Below are positions 46,731 to 60,966 of a stretch of 64,000 bases of DNA, piece after piece. The number at the start of each line of letters is the position of its first letter. The stretch's first letter is position 1. The translations under genes were made by a program, and so were the position numbers. This DNA comes from Grifola frondosa (lineage: Eukaryota > Basidiomycota > Agaricomycetes > Polyporales > Grifolaceae): the NCBI GenBank assembly GCA_001683735.1, contig LUGG01000027.1:620001-684000 (forward strand), written 5' to 3'. The notes beneath the pieces are model-generated. The model searched no databases. It saw nothing but the letters and a program-made list of their open reading frames with translations, and was not told where the DNA came from.

Positions 46731-47299
46731 TTATCGACACCTCGGTCTTGTACGAATACGGATATCTGGTTTTTATGTTCTTTTTATCCCGGTATAGTTG
46801 ATTGCTGCGGACAGCACTTTTTTGATGTATCCATGTAATCTCGACAGCGTGGAACCGCCAGTAACGACACATGCACTGTATTTATGGTGCACGGTTGTAT
46901 TTTATTGACGAGAGAAGTGAAGTTGCTGCCCAAATAATTATATCTGCGGCACGATTCGCCGAGAAATCTTGCTCGGATCATATCATGGCTAACGATGTAA
47001 CATTGATAAGGCGCTGCGGCACTGATAGATCTCCCGTCAGATGTCCGCGTTCACCGAGGGCCTCGTGGACACCAATGCTTTGTCTGAGATGTTGAAGTTG
47101 CTGAAATATAGGAGCAAAGATAATCATGGCGTTGATTGTGCATGTTGGACGGGAGTAAATCACAAGCAACTCTTCGCTCATAAATACGTAACTTTGTCAA
47201 CGTATTTGTAAGGTGAGAAGTATATCTTCGGATTGGAACAAGAAACGAACCAGGTCGACGCAGCATATATCAGAACAGAAGGGCTGTCGAGGGAACCAT
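46731..47299. other. Convergent intergenic region
   Basis: 3' flanks of the DUF6534 and first desaturase genes. No gene seen. Confidence 0.5.
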
Positions 47300-49102
47300 T
47301 CACGGAGACGTAACATCAGGTTCGTTTGACTTGTATTGCTCAGCGGGTTTGATGACTGCACGTCCTTTGACGTCGCGATAGAATATGATATCACCTGAAA
47401 GCTGTCATTATATACAACAGTCCCGCAGAGAGAAGTCGCTCAGGAGTCACACGACGCACCGGTATCTTCCACAAACTGACAGTCGAAGTAGTTGTCCCAA
47501 AGTGCTTTAAGGACAGGTTTATCAGAATGATGGTAGTGGTCGCCAAGCGCTCTCTTCAAATACTGCGTTGCCTCCGCGGCGTGGTCTAGCAGGCCAATTT
47601 CAGCGTCTCGAGAACACGAATCCTCCAATACCACTCTGGACTCACAAAATGGCATTTTTGGAAAGAAATGGTGGATGACGTGGAAGTGAGAAATGTCGTG
47701 GAAGAAGAACCGACCCATCCACCCCAGGAAGTCCCGATCAAGTGTCGCGACGGCGCCGCGAGGGAACGTCCATTCTGGGCGGCGGTAATGTGGAAGCGCT
47801 GGGTCTGTGTGGTGCAGGTACGTGATAGCTGCGAGCCTGTTGTGCGTTCCACCAAGAATTTCCGGACAGTGAGCATATCAGAACTTGTCGGTTGCATGAT
47901 GCGCTCACCAGTGATTCATCAACAACCACGGAACTGCATAATATTTAGCTATTCCAACTCCGCCCCAGATTGAACACGACCAGTAGAGGAGAAGTAGCAT
48001 GGCCATAATGCCGATATCGGACATTATGATAAGCTTCCGTTGACCAACGGTAAACATTACCGATAACGCTAGACAATGACATCAGCGCATTATATACAGT
48101 TTGACCAAAGATAACTGACGGTTCAAGTGACTTGTCCAGCCAGGGAGGCCACTTCGACCAGAAACATTGACCACTGACACAGAAGAGGGTCAAGTCAGTG
48201 ATAGAACATCGGAGTCCGGTGGACCGCTCACGGAAATATGCGGGAATTCCAAGCAACTGACGCCGGACAAGCCTGAATAAAGCATAGATTGGAGTATCAT
48301 CAAGGTAATCGGAATATTCGATGTGGCCTTCCGAAGGGATCTTGAGTTCGCTCCGTGTCATCGGAATCCAGGATTCGTCTCTTTCCATCAAACCATGGTA
48401 CATGTGATGATGGTGATGGGTAATCTTCCAGCTGTAATATGGCGCCAGCGTAGCTGTGTGCATTATCTGCAGTGCGGCATGTACGATGTCAGCGAATGCT
48501 ACAGACGATAGATGAAAACTGACAAAGCCAACCACGTCACATATCATCTTGCTGGCAGATATTGATCCATGTCCACACTGAGAAGACAAATGAAGAAAGA
48601 ATATTCCTTTTTGGACCGGCCGTTGATCAATGCACTGACCTCATGTCCGATGACCCAGATGCCGGTAAAATAAGTCCCTGAAACCACCAGCTGTATCGTA
48701 TTGTTAGAGAAATAGCATGACACGTCAAACGAACTCACTACACCATCCAGAAGGTCCAACGAGCGGTCCAAGCAGCTGCTGGATGGAGTAGTTCGACGAT
48801 TGTTTCGCTCTTGAGCAAAGAGTCCATGCATAGAGCGATCGCGATGGCAGCGCCAGCCATGCCAACATCTCTTGCAACGTAGGATAGGCCTGTCGCGGTG
48901 TTTCGCACGAACAGATGCGAAGGGATCGTTGCACGGATATTACTCATTTTCACATCCCTAATCAAACCACATCCTGTATCAACATCATAAACTCCGTGAC
49001 CTTTGCAGCATACCTTGACATTGGGTAAAATTCAGGGATGCGTTCCTCTGTACAAGGTTTATCTGTCAAAGAAGTAGAAGGGGGCATAGTGTCAACGCTC
49101 AT
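47300..49102 (-). CDS. Delta-12 (oleate) fatty acid desaturase, copy 1
   Basis: Membrane di-iron enzyme of the FAD2 type converting oleate to linoleate in the ER. Start at 49102: MSVDTMPPSTSLTDKPCTEE. After an intron: NIRATIPSHLFVRNTATGLS, WWFQGLYFTGIWVIGHECGH (His box 1), YYSWKITHHHHHMYHG (His box 2), DTPIYALFRLVRRQLLGIPA, GRFFFHDISHFHVIHHFFPK (His box 3), EATQYLKRALGDHYHHSDKP, ALWDNYFDCQFVEDTG, DIIFYRDVKGRAV. Ends near 47300. The central part (about 47990-48240) is less conserved than in copy 2 and its splice pattern is uncertain. It lies 273 bp downstream of copy 2 in the same orientation: a tandem duplication. Confidence 0.88.
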
Positions 49103-49375
49103 GTATCTGAAGGGAGTGCAGAGATTGGGGTGGAGGGTGAATCATTTATATGCCATTGAACGGCGTGTGTCCCGTCCATTGTGAAAGATACTAAAGAAAT
49201 AATAGAAATACACCACACTGTGATGTTCAGAGACGGGAAAAGATGTAATTCATATATGAGATTGCTATTTCTCCGCAAAACTCAGACACAATCGCATACA
49301 GCTCGGATCTCCGTATGACCGGAGGTAAATAGCTTCGACTGAAATGTGGACCACTGATGGAATATTCACTAAGGC

Positions 49376-51132
49376 TTAACGCCGGATTGGGACCCGAAAC
49401 TGAGGAGCTGGTTTGAAGACCGCTTGACCCTTCTTATTTCGATAGAAGAGGACATCGCCTACGCATCCGCAGCTTATCATGAGTCAAGACCACGAGACAT
49501 TCGAGCACACCACTGACCTGTGTCTTCGACAAATTGACAGTCGTTGTAGTTATCCCAGAGTGCCTTGAATACTGGCTTCTCCGAGTAGCGATAGTGGTTG
49601 CCAATTAATCTCTTCAGATACTGAGTGGCCTCGGGTCCATGATCTGGAGATATTGTCAACAGAATTCTGATATATGGGAATGTCATCACGGACAAAATGG
49701 CATTTTCGGGAAGAAGTGATGTATGACATGGAAGTGAGCGACGTCGTGAAGGAAAAAACGGCCCATCCAGCCCAGGAGGTTGCGGTCGACAGTCGCGGCA
49801 GCACCGCGTTGGAAGTTCCACTGTCCGCTACGATAGTGAGGAAGCTCTGGGTCCGTATGGTGCAAGTACGTAATCATGATGAACCTAGAGGCATGCCAGG
49901 GGAATCAATCAAGCTGCCAAATATGACGACGCGGAACATACCAGTGAGTGACGCAGAGCCATGGGATGCCATAGTACTTGACGACTTCCACCGCACCCCA
50001 GATGGCACAAGCCTGTTGAACAAGAAAACACATGGTTACTATCCCGAGGTCCGAGATGATAACAAGGCGACATTGTCGTTTATTGAAGAGAACAGACCTC
50101 GCTGAGAGACAGCCGAGCCGTCAGAAGGTTGCAGCTGCCAAGGAACAGATTTACGGTCAAAGTGGTTTGTCCATTTTGGATAATTCTTCTGGCCTGAGAC
50201 ATTACTGACTGTTGAGAACCAATTAGAATGGCTTTGCAAAATTAGCAGACAGCTCACTAAGATATGCGGGAAATGCCAATAGCTGTTGCTGGACCAGCAT
50301 GAAAAGCGTGTACATCGGTGTATCGCCAAAATACTCCGAGTAATCTATTCGGCGTTCATCTTCCAACGGAATGCCAAAGTCGCTCCTTGTCTTCGGAACA
50401 TACACTTCATCGTACTCCATGGAGGCGTGGTGACTATGATGGCGGTGGTGGGAGATTTTCCAGCTGAAGTACGGCGTCCACAGGAAATTGTGCGTGACCT
50501 GGAGCACATACTAATGAACCACGCACATGTATGCGTGAAAAAATCAAAGACTTACAAATCCAATGACATCGCAGATGGTCTTGTTAGCAGAGAAGGCACC
50601 ATGTCCACACTGCCCGACGTACATGATTAGATGTCGCTCAACGCCGTAGGATGATGAACGGACCTCATGCCCAATGACCCATATTCCAGTGAAGACCAGA
50701 CCCTGAAACCACCAACTGTGGAGAGCCTCCGAGTCAAAAAACAAATCAAGCGCCTTTTATAATGGGGACTCACTAAAATAACCAGGCAGTCCAACGAGCT
50801 GCCTCAGCTCCTATATAGTTAATTTGGCCAGTGACTTGATGATTCTTGAATAGCGGGTCGATATGCAAGGCAATCTTCCACAAGGCTGCAGCCATGAGAA
50901 TGTCTCTAACAAGGTATATCACGCCAATCCACGTGTTCCGTACAAATAGGTGCTCAGGCACCGCTGCGCGAATGTCGCTTAATGTCCTGTTCGTGAGGCT
51001 CAGTATGGCGGTGTGCTCAAGGCAATAGATGACTTACCAAGGCATCGGCGTGAACTCAGGAAGGTCATCTTCGCAGTAATGGTCATCTGATCTCTCTGAG
51101 CAGCTCTCTGTAGTTCTGTTCTCAAGCATCAT
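49376..51132 (-). CDS. Delta-12 (oleate) fatty acid desaturase, copy 2
   Basis: Tandem paralogue of the preceding gene. Start at 51132: MMLENRTTESCSERSDDHYC, then PMPW/TLSDIRAAVPEHLFVRN, WWFQGLVFTGIWVIGHECGH (box 1), FLWTPYFSWKISHHRHHSHH (box 2), YGIPWLCVTHWFIMITYLHH, NLLGWMGRFFLHDVAHFHVI and HHFFPKMPF (box 3), EATQYLKRLIGNHYRYSEKP, ALWDNYNDCQFVEDTGDVLF, ending FRVPIRR at 49376. All three histidine boxes are complete. N- and C-termini differ from copy 1, so the two may differ in regulation or stability. Linoleate made here is also the substrate for peroxidase-driven lipid peroxidation, which makes the neighbouring peroxidase notable, but linkage by function is inference. Confidence 0.92.
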
Positions 51133-52241
51133 GAATCAAAGTGCGAAGGGATCTCGAAATAGGCTGCATCATATCAAGCCCATTTATTAAAGAAAGAAAC
51201 CTGCGGACAACCACAAATATGCTGTGCGAGAACTCGGTTCGCTACATCAGAATGCGAAATGATAACAACACAGAAGAGAGACCTACAGCTGCAGCCCATA
51301 ATGGAAAATACTGACATTAAAGGTTCTTCCGATGATGTTGAACTTCACACGAGGCCTGTGCATTTTGATAGTCTGATTGTTGGCAAGTCGTTGTGGCGTT
51401 AAGACATGCGAATGATATCATCTGATGGGAGTTTACTGATGGTGCAGAACAGTCATACGTACAAGGCCTTAGAACATGAACGTCCGTCACGTCGTGCCGG
51501 AGGAGTATTTACGAACATGGAAGCTGGGCAAGGGATAGACAGCGTGTCAGATAAACACAGCATGTCGAACAGATCTAGAATTCCGATGCGCATCGAGACC
51601 AAAGCTGAGCGCTGGTGTCACATCATATCCCGCTGTCAGCTTGGGATTGACGCGGACCGTGTACAGGGACCTGAGGCCAATAGGAGTCGAGGAAAAGGGA
51701 CGTATTGGCCCGGCACTGTCGCGCAGAGAGCGGTCGATGTCACCCGCTGGCTGAGTATCCACTATATGTCGCGAGCATCATACCTATGGAAGGAGCTGCG
51801 TGCTAGTCACACTGAGAGTTCTGTCAGGGTAAGACGGTGCTAATCACTCAGACCACACACCAAATACATTCTTGGCAGTGAAGCGACAGTCCACCAGGCT
51901 CAGTGCGTCAATGGCCCCAAAGATGCACGCTGATGACCAGAAATGCACACACTATGGCCCAAGAAGAACACACACCAACGCGTAGGGCGGAGCATGGAGA
52001 AGTCATTACGGCGAGCCGCTATCCAAAGAACCTTGCAAGTTGCCACCGGAGCGCATGCAAGCGCTGGCCTTGTGGCGCCATGGCCTCTGGCGCGCGCGCT
52101 TAGTTTTCCTGGGACACGTGACCTCGCGCTGCCAGCCATTGAGCAAAGAGTTTAGAGGGCGACGCTGCCTCTTTCGTGCGTCTCGCGATGAGCGCAGGGA
52201 CAGCCACAGCTATGGTAGAGGACGGCAGAATATTACGCGTC
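51133..52241. other. Gene-free stretch of 1.1 kb
   Basis: Open stretches (e.g. 51406-51843) do not resemble known proteins. The last part leads into an orphan promoter. Confidence 0.4.
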
Positions 52242-52419
52242 TATAAATCACCGTTCGTCACTCGCACTCGAGTCTCGGGCCTGATCAAATAGCACACAAA
52301 CACACTCAATTTCTGCAAACTACAACGTACACACGAAGTTCAATACATACAATCCCCAGCTCGACCCGCACAACCGCTACCAAACAATCAAAACAATGGG
52401 AGACGCAGGAGCCACATAG
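52242..52419 (+). promoter_or_regulatory. Orphan promoter and leader feeding a 7-codon ORF
   Basis: TATAAAT at 52242-52248 is followed by a long pyrimidine/CA-rich leader (ACACAAACACACTCAA, CAATCCCCAGC) and AAACAATGGGAG, a good start context at 52396. The ORF reads MGDAGAT then TAG. The setting looks like the 5' region of a strongly expressed basidiomycete gene whose body is missing. It points into the 3' end of the peroxidase gene. Confidence 0.5.
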
Positions 52420-52521
52420 ATATACGAGCCCATTCTATGAATACCTAAACGCGCCTAAGCAGGGGGACTGGAGAGGCAGCAGTCAATAAACGAAGACATC
52501 CGATGGACAGAATGCGAAAAC

Positions 52522-54259
<1,738 letters not shown>

Positions 54260-54326
54260 TGTCCAAGCGGATGAAACTGGAGCGGAAGACTGAATGTCCT
54301 GAGGACTGAAGGCAGGCGGGCCTCCC

Positions 54327-54335
54327 CTTTATATG
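54327..54335 (-). promoter_or_regulatory. TATA box of the peroxidase gene
   Basis: CATATAAAG on the minus strand, about 70 bp upstream of the ATG at 54259. I did not find a metal-response element that I would defend. Confidence 0.6.
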
Positions 54336-56822
54336 TTTCTGACAAGAACGTAGACCACAAATTCACCCGGCGGTAGGACCAATCAGCACCTCGACATTTC
54401 GACGCCGTGAAGATAAATCCCGACAACCAGGTGCAGGGACAATCCACAAAGTTGGTGTGTCGCAAAACTGAAGGTGCAGAGCCAATGATCATGTCTTGGA
54501 AGTAATCGCAATTATAGATGACTATACGAAAGCTGTCTCAGGACCCATGACAATGTCAACCTTGTGAAAAGAGCGGAGAACGGTCACGCAGTAAAAACAT
54601 ACCCTTCCTCGCATGAGAAGGAAAAATATAGCACATATGAGAAACAGCAAGGTCCGGTGTGCAAAAATTTATAATGTCCCGCTGTTGTGGCGTGCGGAGA
54701 CGTCTTCGCGAGTGATATGATGGCCACAGTCTGAGGCAACGTGTGTCACGTTTTGGGTTCGCATATGCGCCCTGCCAGTCTCACTGTGTGAGTGAAATAA
54801 TAATATTAGCAGAAAAAGACGTACAATGTTGCTTCCGCCGCTTTGGTATAACCAGAGGACGGGATATGAGCAAGGAGAATTACATGATGTGAGAGTTCAG
54901 GAATGCACCAAAAATCACTGTCCGCATCGGTAAGGGATCGATGTAAACGACTGTTCAACATTCAATGGTTTTTGGAGTTCAACGTGTGCTAGATATTTGA
55001 AGATGGATCATGCAGTGAGTAAACTGCAGGAGGAGGCGATGGAGACGGTGGATTGCTTCCGACAGTCAGTCAAAATAGCACGAACAGCTCGTTGATAAGA
55101 AGTAGATTACTCATCGTGCCGATTGCAGTGGTCGACTTGGCCGACAGAAGCAATCCACCTCCTTCAAAATAGACTTGATCTAAACTTAGTCCCGGTGGTC
55201 GCGTGCAGCGCATGGCCAAATTAGGAGCATCAAGTTAAGGCTCTCAATTCGCATGGACTCGGATGCACATCTGCGGGCAGGAGTTGACAATAGCGGCCCA
55301 TCAAAATGCCAGTCTTCATATTTTTCGACATTCACGGTCGTGCTCGTCGGATAGGGCGAAACCTCATGTTGGACGCGGAAAAAATGCGTACATCGGATTA
55401 AATACGATAGCTGCGGGCCAAGAAAGGACACTCTGGACATTGAGGAACAATTACTGCGCGAGCTCGGTAGCGTCGCAATGCGCGGAAAATCAAGAATGAT
55501 GCACATCCGTGCATCTACGCTCATTGAGGGCTGTGAGTGAGTAATCTAGCGCGGGAAGGTATTTATGTCGATCCCCTCATTTCCACGCCAGTCCTATATT
55601 AAGCACGCTATACTCCCACCGCTTACTTTCTACCCAATGATTACTTCGAGTCGCCGTTTCTACCTTCTCATAAGCTCGTTCGATTGTAATGTTCCAGTGC
55701 CTCATGACATTCAGAGGGTATATCGGACGTATATTCACTGCCTCGGTCCGATACGGTGATTGTTATCCGGGTCTGTATTGTCTCAGGCAGAGTCAAATTC
55801 ACACTGGCAGATTTCTACAAGAGCGTACCAATCATTATAACAAAAAATCATTGCAGACGAGATGGTATTTGCGGTAGGTGCCACGTCTGTTGGATTGCGT
55901 GCCTTTCAGGTTTCTATTGAATGTCGATTTTGCGTTAAGCAAAATTTGTCATATAGAAATTCATCAGGACAGAAACTTACCAGTTGCTAGCTTCCGGTGC
56001 GGATATAACGGCAGCTTGTTATTTTTAGCTTCTCTGTCTATTCAGCTCTATTCAGCGCTATTCCTGGTGTTCGTACACAATGACGTGTTCCATGTGATGA
56101 TTACCGTAAGGAACATGCTTATTTTTAGGCGTGGCAGAGGTAAGTAATGGCCTCGTTAGTGGTTGAATCCTGGCTGCGGAGTAAACTTTAGGAGGAAGCA
56201 CTCAGCATAATATTTCAATGGTACGGTCTGCCATCGCAGAGTCCTGGCAATACCTCGAGGTAGTTCGAGACAATCGTCTGAACCGAAGCAAAGCTAAATC
56301 ATGCATGTATGATGTGGAAGCGGATTATGGTAGAACAAGGTGGGAACTTACTTGCATTGGCTGTGATAAAGGCTATGCACAGCGTTGTTCGTTGACTGCA
56401 GGATGGACATTGGACGACACATTATCGAGATGAAATGGTGTTGATCCGCATAATTATCTGGTCATTTCATCGTTGGTGTCTTCGAGGTCACATCGCAGTA
56501 CAATCGAGGTAGCCATCCTACTGAGCGTGAGCATCGTTTGCGGAGAATATGCGGTTGTAACTCCCGAATAGGCATATTTCACTGAATTACGGTCCCGAAT
56601 TTCGCCTGAAATGGAAATTATCCGAGAGCGCCCACATGATATGTGCAAGAAATGGCGATGTGGTACTGTAGTAAAACGTAATCATGTCCGGATACGAGGG
56701 AGGAAACGTGAAGGACAGTCGATGAGCACAAATGTTTACGAGGATGCGTCAAAGTTCATGAACGTTAAACCAACATGATTATATGCCGCCGGCTACCTCA
56801 GTGCAGGCCAAACAACAGAGTA
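54336..56822. other. Gene-free stretch of 2.5 kb
   Basis: Largest apparently empty region. It holds several open stretches of 60-110 codons (e.g. plus strand 55878-56147, with a hydrophobic run FLASLSIQLYSALFLVFVHN), none assignable. It includes the peroxidase promoter on its left. Confidence 0.4.
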
Positions 56823-57396
56823 TCACGCCGACTGGACAATGAGGGTGGTGTTTTGCACGTCGAGGAATGGGTATGGGCCCGCCTAAGACACCATCCACCG
56901 TCAGATCATTCGTTCGATAGATACGAACAGAAGGTCCTTACCCCGACGAGCGAGAAGTGCGACACCGACAGCGACGCCTGGCCCTTCTGGAACGTCGCTG
57001 GAACTTGTACTGTGAAGTTCTGGTACGGAGGCTTGAACGGAACTCCGGGCTGCTGTGTCTCGTATTGCGGTTTGTATGGGCCACTATACAAGATCTGCCC
57101 AACCACTTGCGTGACGTCGAACGACGCACACTCGTTCTTCTCGTGGCCATTACAAGAGACGAGCCCGATCACTATCGCGATGTCTTTGGAGCCGGTGAGG
57201 GCGTTCTACATAGGTACGACGCAGATTGAATGACAAATATGATGTGGGAGGGGAGAAAGGGACGCACTGGTTTGTCGACCTCGACGGTGATGTTACTCCC
57301 TCGAGCGACGGTTGAGAACCGAGCCGGAGCACCGATTGCGATCCGCTGCGCGAGAGCAGACGCCGTGAAACAGGCAAGGAAGGAAAGTAACTTCAT
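56823..57396 (-). CDS. NIS1-like small secreted protein
   Basis: Three exons (57268-57396, 56942-57205, 56823-56882), all phase 0, give 150 residues. Signal peptide MKLLSFLACFTASALAQ; mature part IAIGAPARFSTVARGSNITV, NALTGSKDIAIVIGLVSCNG, VVGQILYSGPYKPQYE, FKPPYQNFTVQVPATFQKGQ, SHFSLVGAGPYPFLDVQNTT, ending LIVQSA. This is the beta-sandwich pattern of NIS1 (necrosis-inducing secreted protein 1) homologues, first described in Colletotrichum, where they dampen plant receptor-kinase signalling. In a wood-decay fungus the target is unknown. One Cys pair (SC...EC) may form a disulphide. Two relics of the same gene lie at 1.3 and 4.8 kb. Confidence 0.85.
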
Positions 57397-58285
57397 GGAG
57401 TGATACTAAGAGAAAGAGAGTGAGGGAATACGGGGATGGACAGTGGGATGTTGTGGTCGAACACAAGGTTGTGCTGAGCATGAATGCTGATGGCTATGTT
57501 ATATGCTATGCGATGCACGTTGGCTCGCCGCCATGCCGACTGCGGGAAAAGCAACTTGCCTATACATGATGACAAGAAATGGCATCAAAGTGGATACTTT
57601 TTGGCTGGGGCGTCTGCGTCAACTGATCTCCAATGGTCACAAATACTCCACGATTGTCCTTTTCAACGTTGCACGAGCATGAGGCAGCAGATAAAGAGAT
57701 CCGCGCAAGACTAGTAGTAGCCTGGTAGCTACTGGATGCACAAGTCAACAGTAAGACGCCTTCACAGCCCCACGGGGCCCATATGAAACGCCGTCACGAG
57801 ATCCCATAGACTCAGTCAAGCATATCACCGCCATTAGTTAGATGTACAATATCTGAGGCCTAAGCTTGCCTGAGGTGAATTCGTGGTGCTGAATTCCCTT
57901 CGAGGACCGAGATCGATATTGAGCATCAAGCGTCTATACACACGTGATCGCGACGCGACGCGACGACAAGGCAACTTCCCCATTCCAAGGGTTTTCCCGA
58001 TTGAGAATTAAGAAGAGCGACCGACCGATGGACCGTTTGCCAGGTCATATATGCATTATACAGACAATTGTTCTTTACAACATCCCATACTCGTGCGAGA
58101 AACGTCGTGCGGAGGGCTTGCTGTAAAATGTTGTGTTTTCTTTGTTCCCCAGTATCGTGTATGATTTAGGACCAAGTTGCTCTTTCATCAAATGCATTTA
58201 TATGTTACATGTCATCACGTATGAGCTGAACGTGCCGCTCAGCACGCACACTAGCATAAAGGATAGTAGGAGTAAACCCATTAGG
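57397..58285. other. Intergenic, no gene seen
   Basis: Promoter of the NIS1-like gene on the left and 3' flank of the Dal5-like transporter on the right. A small GACGC tandem at 57950-57965. Confidence 0.45.
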
Positions 58286-60966
58286 TTATAAAGTGATAGC
58301 TCGGGTCATTATCCCAAATTTCAGCCGTTCGTCCACAGCCACAGCGTCCTTCTCGTCCTGGGAGCGCGCAGCACGTATCTCCGCATTCCTCTTGTTGAGC
58401 ATCGCGAGACGCGTGCGCAGAGAAAAAGCCGCAAGGAAGGACACAAAAAGGCAGCTGTCCGGAGGTTTATACCCGACTTGTGAAAGGTGACATAGACACG
58501 TACCCCGCGAGATAGCATGTCCTTTCTGGAAATCGTCACTCGCATCGAAATAGATCTGCGGAGATGCACTGATGAGAATAGCATAAGTTAGAAAATCAAG
58601 CGATGAAGAAAAGGGAACGCGCACATGGACACGCAATTAGAGATCGATACAATGAACGCTGTGCCCACGCCTCTCTTCGACGTCGGAGAGAACACATTCG
58701 CGGCCCAGCTCCTACAGTACACGGAGCCCAGGATATAGATTACTTAGCAGACGCGCTCGAAACAGAGAAAAGGCAACGTACATGACGAGGGGGAACAAGC
58801 TATAATTCCCGCCAACCACTAAAAACAGGGCGAAATAGCCCGCACCGACGCTTTTCTGGACGGACGTCGCGAGGATAATGTACCCAACGCAGGAGGTCAA
58901 AGTCGATGCCATGATATGCCAGCCGCGGTCGCGCGTGCGGTCGCTGTGCCATGCCTGGAAGAAGACCATGAACCATCCCACCACGTACGGCGCGACGGTC
59001 ATCCCCTGCACGTTGATAGATGTAAAGCCCATCTCCTGTATGAGCTTTCAAAAGGAATATAATAATAATCAGCGCGTGATAGCTTGCTCAGTAATGTATG
59101 TACCGTTGGTAGGAAGTAAGAGATAGTCGCCACGCCGACTTGACTACGCAGCACCGTCAGAAATTGCTCGTGGAATAGCGCGGGTACTCACAGCTGGCGT
59201 AGATCAGCATCAGCAACCACGAGTTCCAGTCAGAGACGACGGCCTTGAATCCTTCCCAGCCAGTCATCCCGCCGTGCGACTGTGGCCGATGGTCGTGGTC
59301 CACACGAGCTTGCGCGATCGCTTTCTCACGCGGCGTGAGGAACGTCGCGGAGAATGGAACGACGGCAGGAAGAGCAGGATCATCAGTGCCATAATCAAAG
59401 TGGGGATTGCTTCGATCTATTCTTTAACGTGAGAGGTAAGAGAGGGGAGAGAAACTACAACCGTACGAGGAAGAGAAATTGCCATCTGGGAATAATTGAG
59501 ACTTTGAGAAGTGATGAGGTAGTAGGGAGAAAGCGCACCCTTGGAGGACAGAGGTGTGTGCGCGAAGGAGGCCGAATGCGAGGAGACCCTGAAAGATAAT
59601 CAGCAACTACGCACGGTGTCGTACTGGAATGCATACACTAATGGCACCAGGGAGGGTTCCTGTCATACAGAGGCTGGTAACGAAAATGTGTCAACGAATA
59701 ACTCGAATTTATTCGTGAAGTTGTTCAACCTGATACGCATGGCCAGCTCATGTCTCTTGTACCTGTATTGTGATATCAGCGTTATGACGCCACAAATGTG
59801 AGCAAGTGTCACTCGCCAAAAAGACAGATAATATATCATCCCAGCATAGTAGCCCGCCTCTCCTATTCCCAGGAGAACTCTACCAGAGCAGCAACGAAAC
59901 TAAGCTTGAAAATTGAAGACCAGAGTATTTGTCTCACCGAAGCACCAACAAGCCAGGTATCCCTTGGCGTAGACGATCGAGAGTGATGCAAGGCCCCAAA
60001 ATGTGAGCGATAGGAAAAACTGACTAACATCAATGACACACTGCTGGTCAAAGATGGAATGAACGCACAAGCGTTTGCGCCGATGTATCTTTGTAATACT
60101 AGACACAACATTTGGTAAATCGTATTGATGTAATTTTCGTAAAATAAACATGCCATTTGCTGCATCTCAAGAAGACCTAGATACGACCATGAATTGTCTT
60201 TCGCGCAAAGGGAAGACAAAATAAGAACGAACAATATCCAACGTAGAAGATGCTCAAGGCAAGGGTCCATTTGTTGTTGTTCGTTATTCCCTGGAATTGA
60301 AAATTTATGACAGGAGTCGGTATAGAGAGATACAACTTACGAAGTTTTCATTGAAGGCTGGTACGACATGAACGTTCCCGCTGATGAGTGGTTAGTAGGT
60401 CACAGAAAGCTCTTGAGACAACTGAATTTGGTCCTACATATTCGTGCGATCTGTAAAGGGAACAGTTAAGAACGACTGCTAATCGACAAGTAGTTGAAAA
60501 CGTACCGAACTGATTGACTATATTGGAACGAAAACGGTGATACCATCAGCACAAGATTCAGACGCCTTTTTTAAACATTCGACCACATACATATATAGCT
60601 GCGAAACAACACAGATTGAATCTAGGCCCAGATGTGAGCAGAGGCTGACTCACCTACAAATGACAAGCGACAACACTCTAACATCAATCTTACGCTTCAC
60701 GGCTCTCTACGCAACCCAGTTATTAAACCAATTTGTAGCACATAGACGGGAATACGAACCTCCTCTTCCTCTGTGTACTCCACATTAGCAGCATCGCGAT
60801 GAACTGCCTCTGCGAGTGCGCCGTCTGGCGGGGAGAAGAAATGCTTCCGAACAGCTTTTCCTTCGGAAGCAACCTGCAGCTGATGAAAGGTGCCCTCCTG
60901 ATTTGGCTGCTCAACGCCACCCTCCTCGGTGTCCTTAAAACTCTGTGTAATGTCCTGGTGGGCCAT
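58286..60966 (-). CDS. Major facilitator transporter, Dal5/allantoate-permease-like (ACS family)
   Basis: Proton-coupled uptake of small organic anions is typical for this anion:cation symporter family; nicotinate, allantoate and others are possible. The start at 60966 gives MAHQDITQSFKDTEEGGVEQ (an in-frame ATG also at 61014). Pieces separated by many introns are RKIDVRVLSLVICSYIFNQF, DRTNIGNVHVVPAFNENF, NKWTLALSIFYVGYC, FWGLASLSIVYAKGYL, VLLGIGEAGYYAGMIYYLSF, FLTPREKAIAQARVDHDHRP, the cytoplasmic loop; GWEGFKAVVSDWNSWLLMLI; VQGMTVAPYVVGWFMVFFQA and WHSDRTRDRGWHIMAST. The tail is MLNKRNAEIRAARSQDEKDA to FGIMTRAITL at 58286. Parts of the middle (59420-59800) are hard to splice, so exon order there is uncertain. 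Confidence 0.82.

Noticed and set aside
55560..56150. Hydrophobic open stretches suggesting a membrane protein gene
   Set aside because: No conserved motif, no consistent splice pattern and no similarity that I recognise, including to the DUF6534 genes.
57949..57965. GACGC tandem run
   Set aside because: Three units only; likely slippage.
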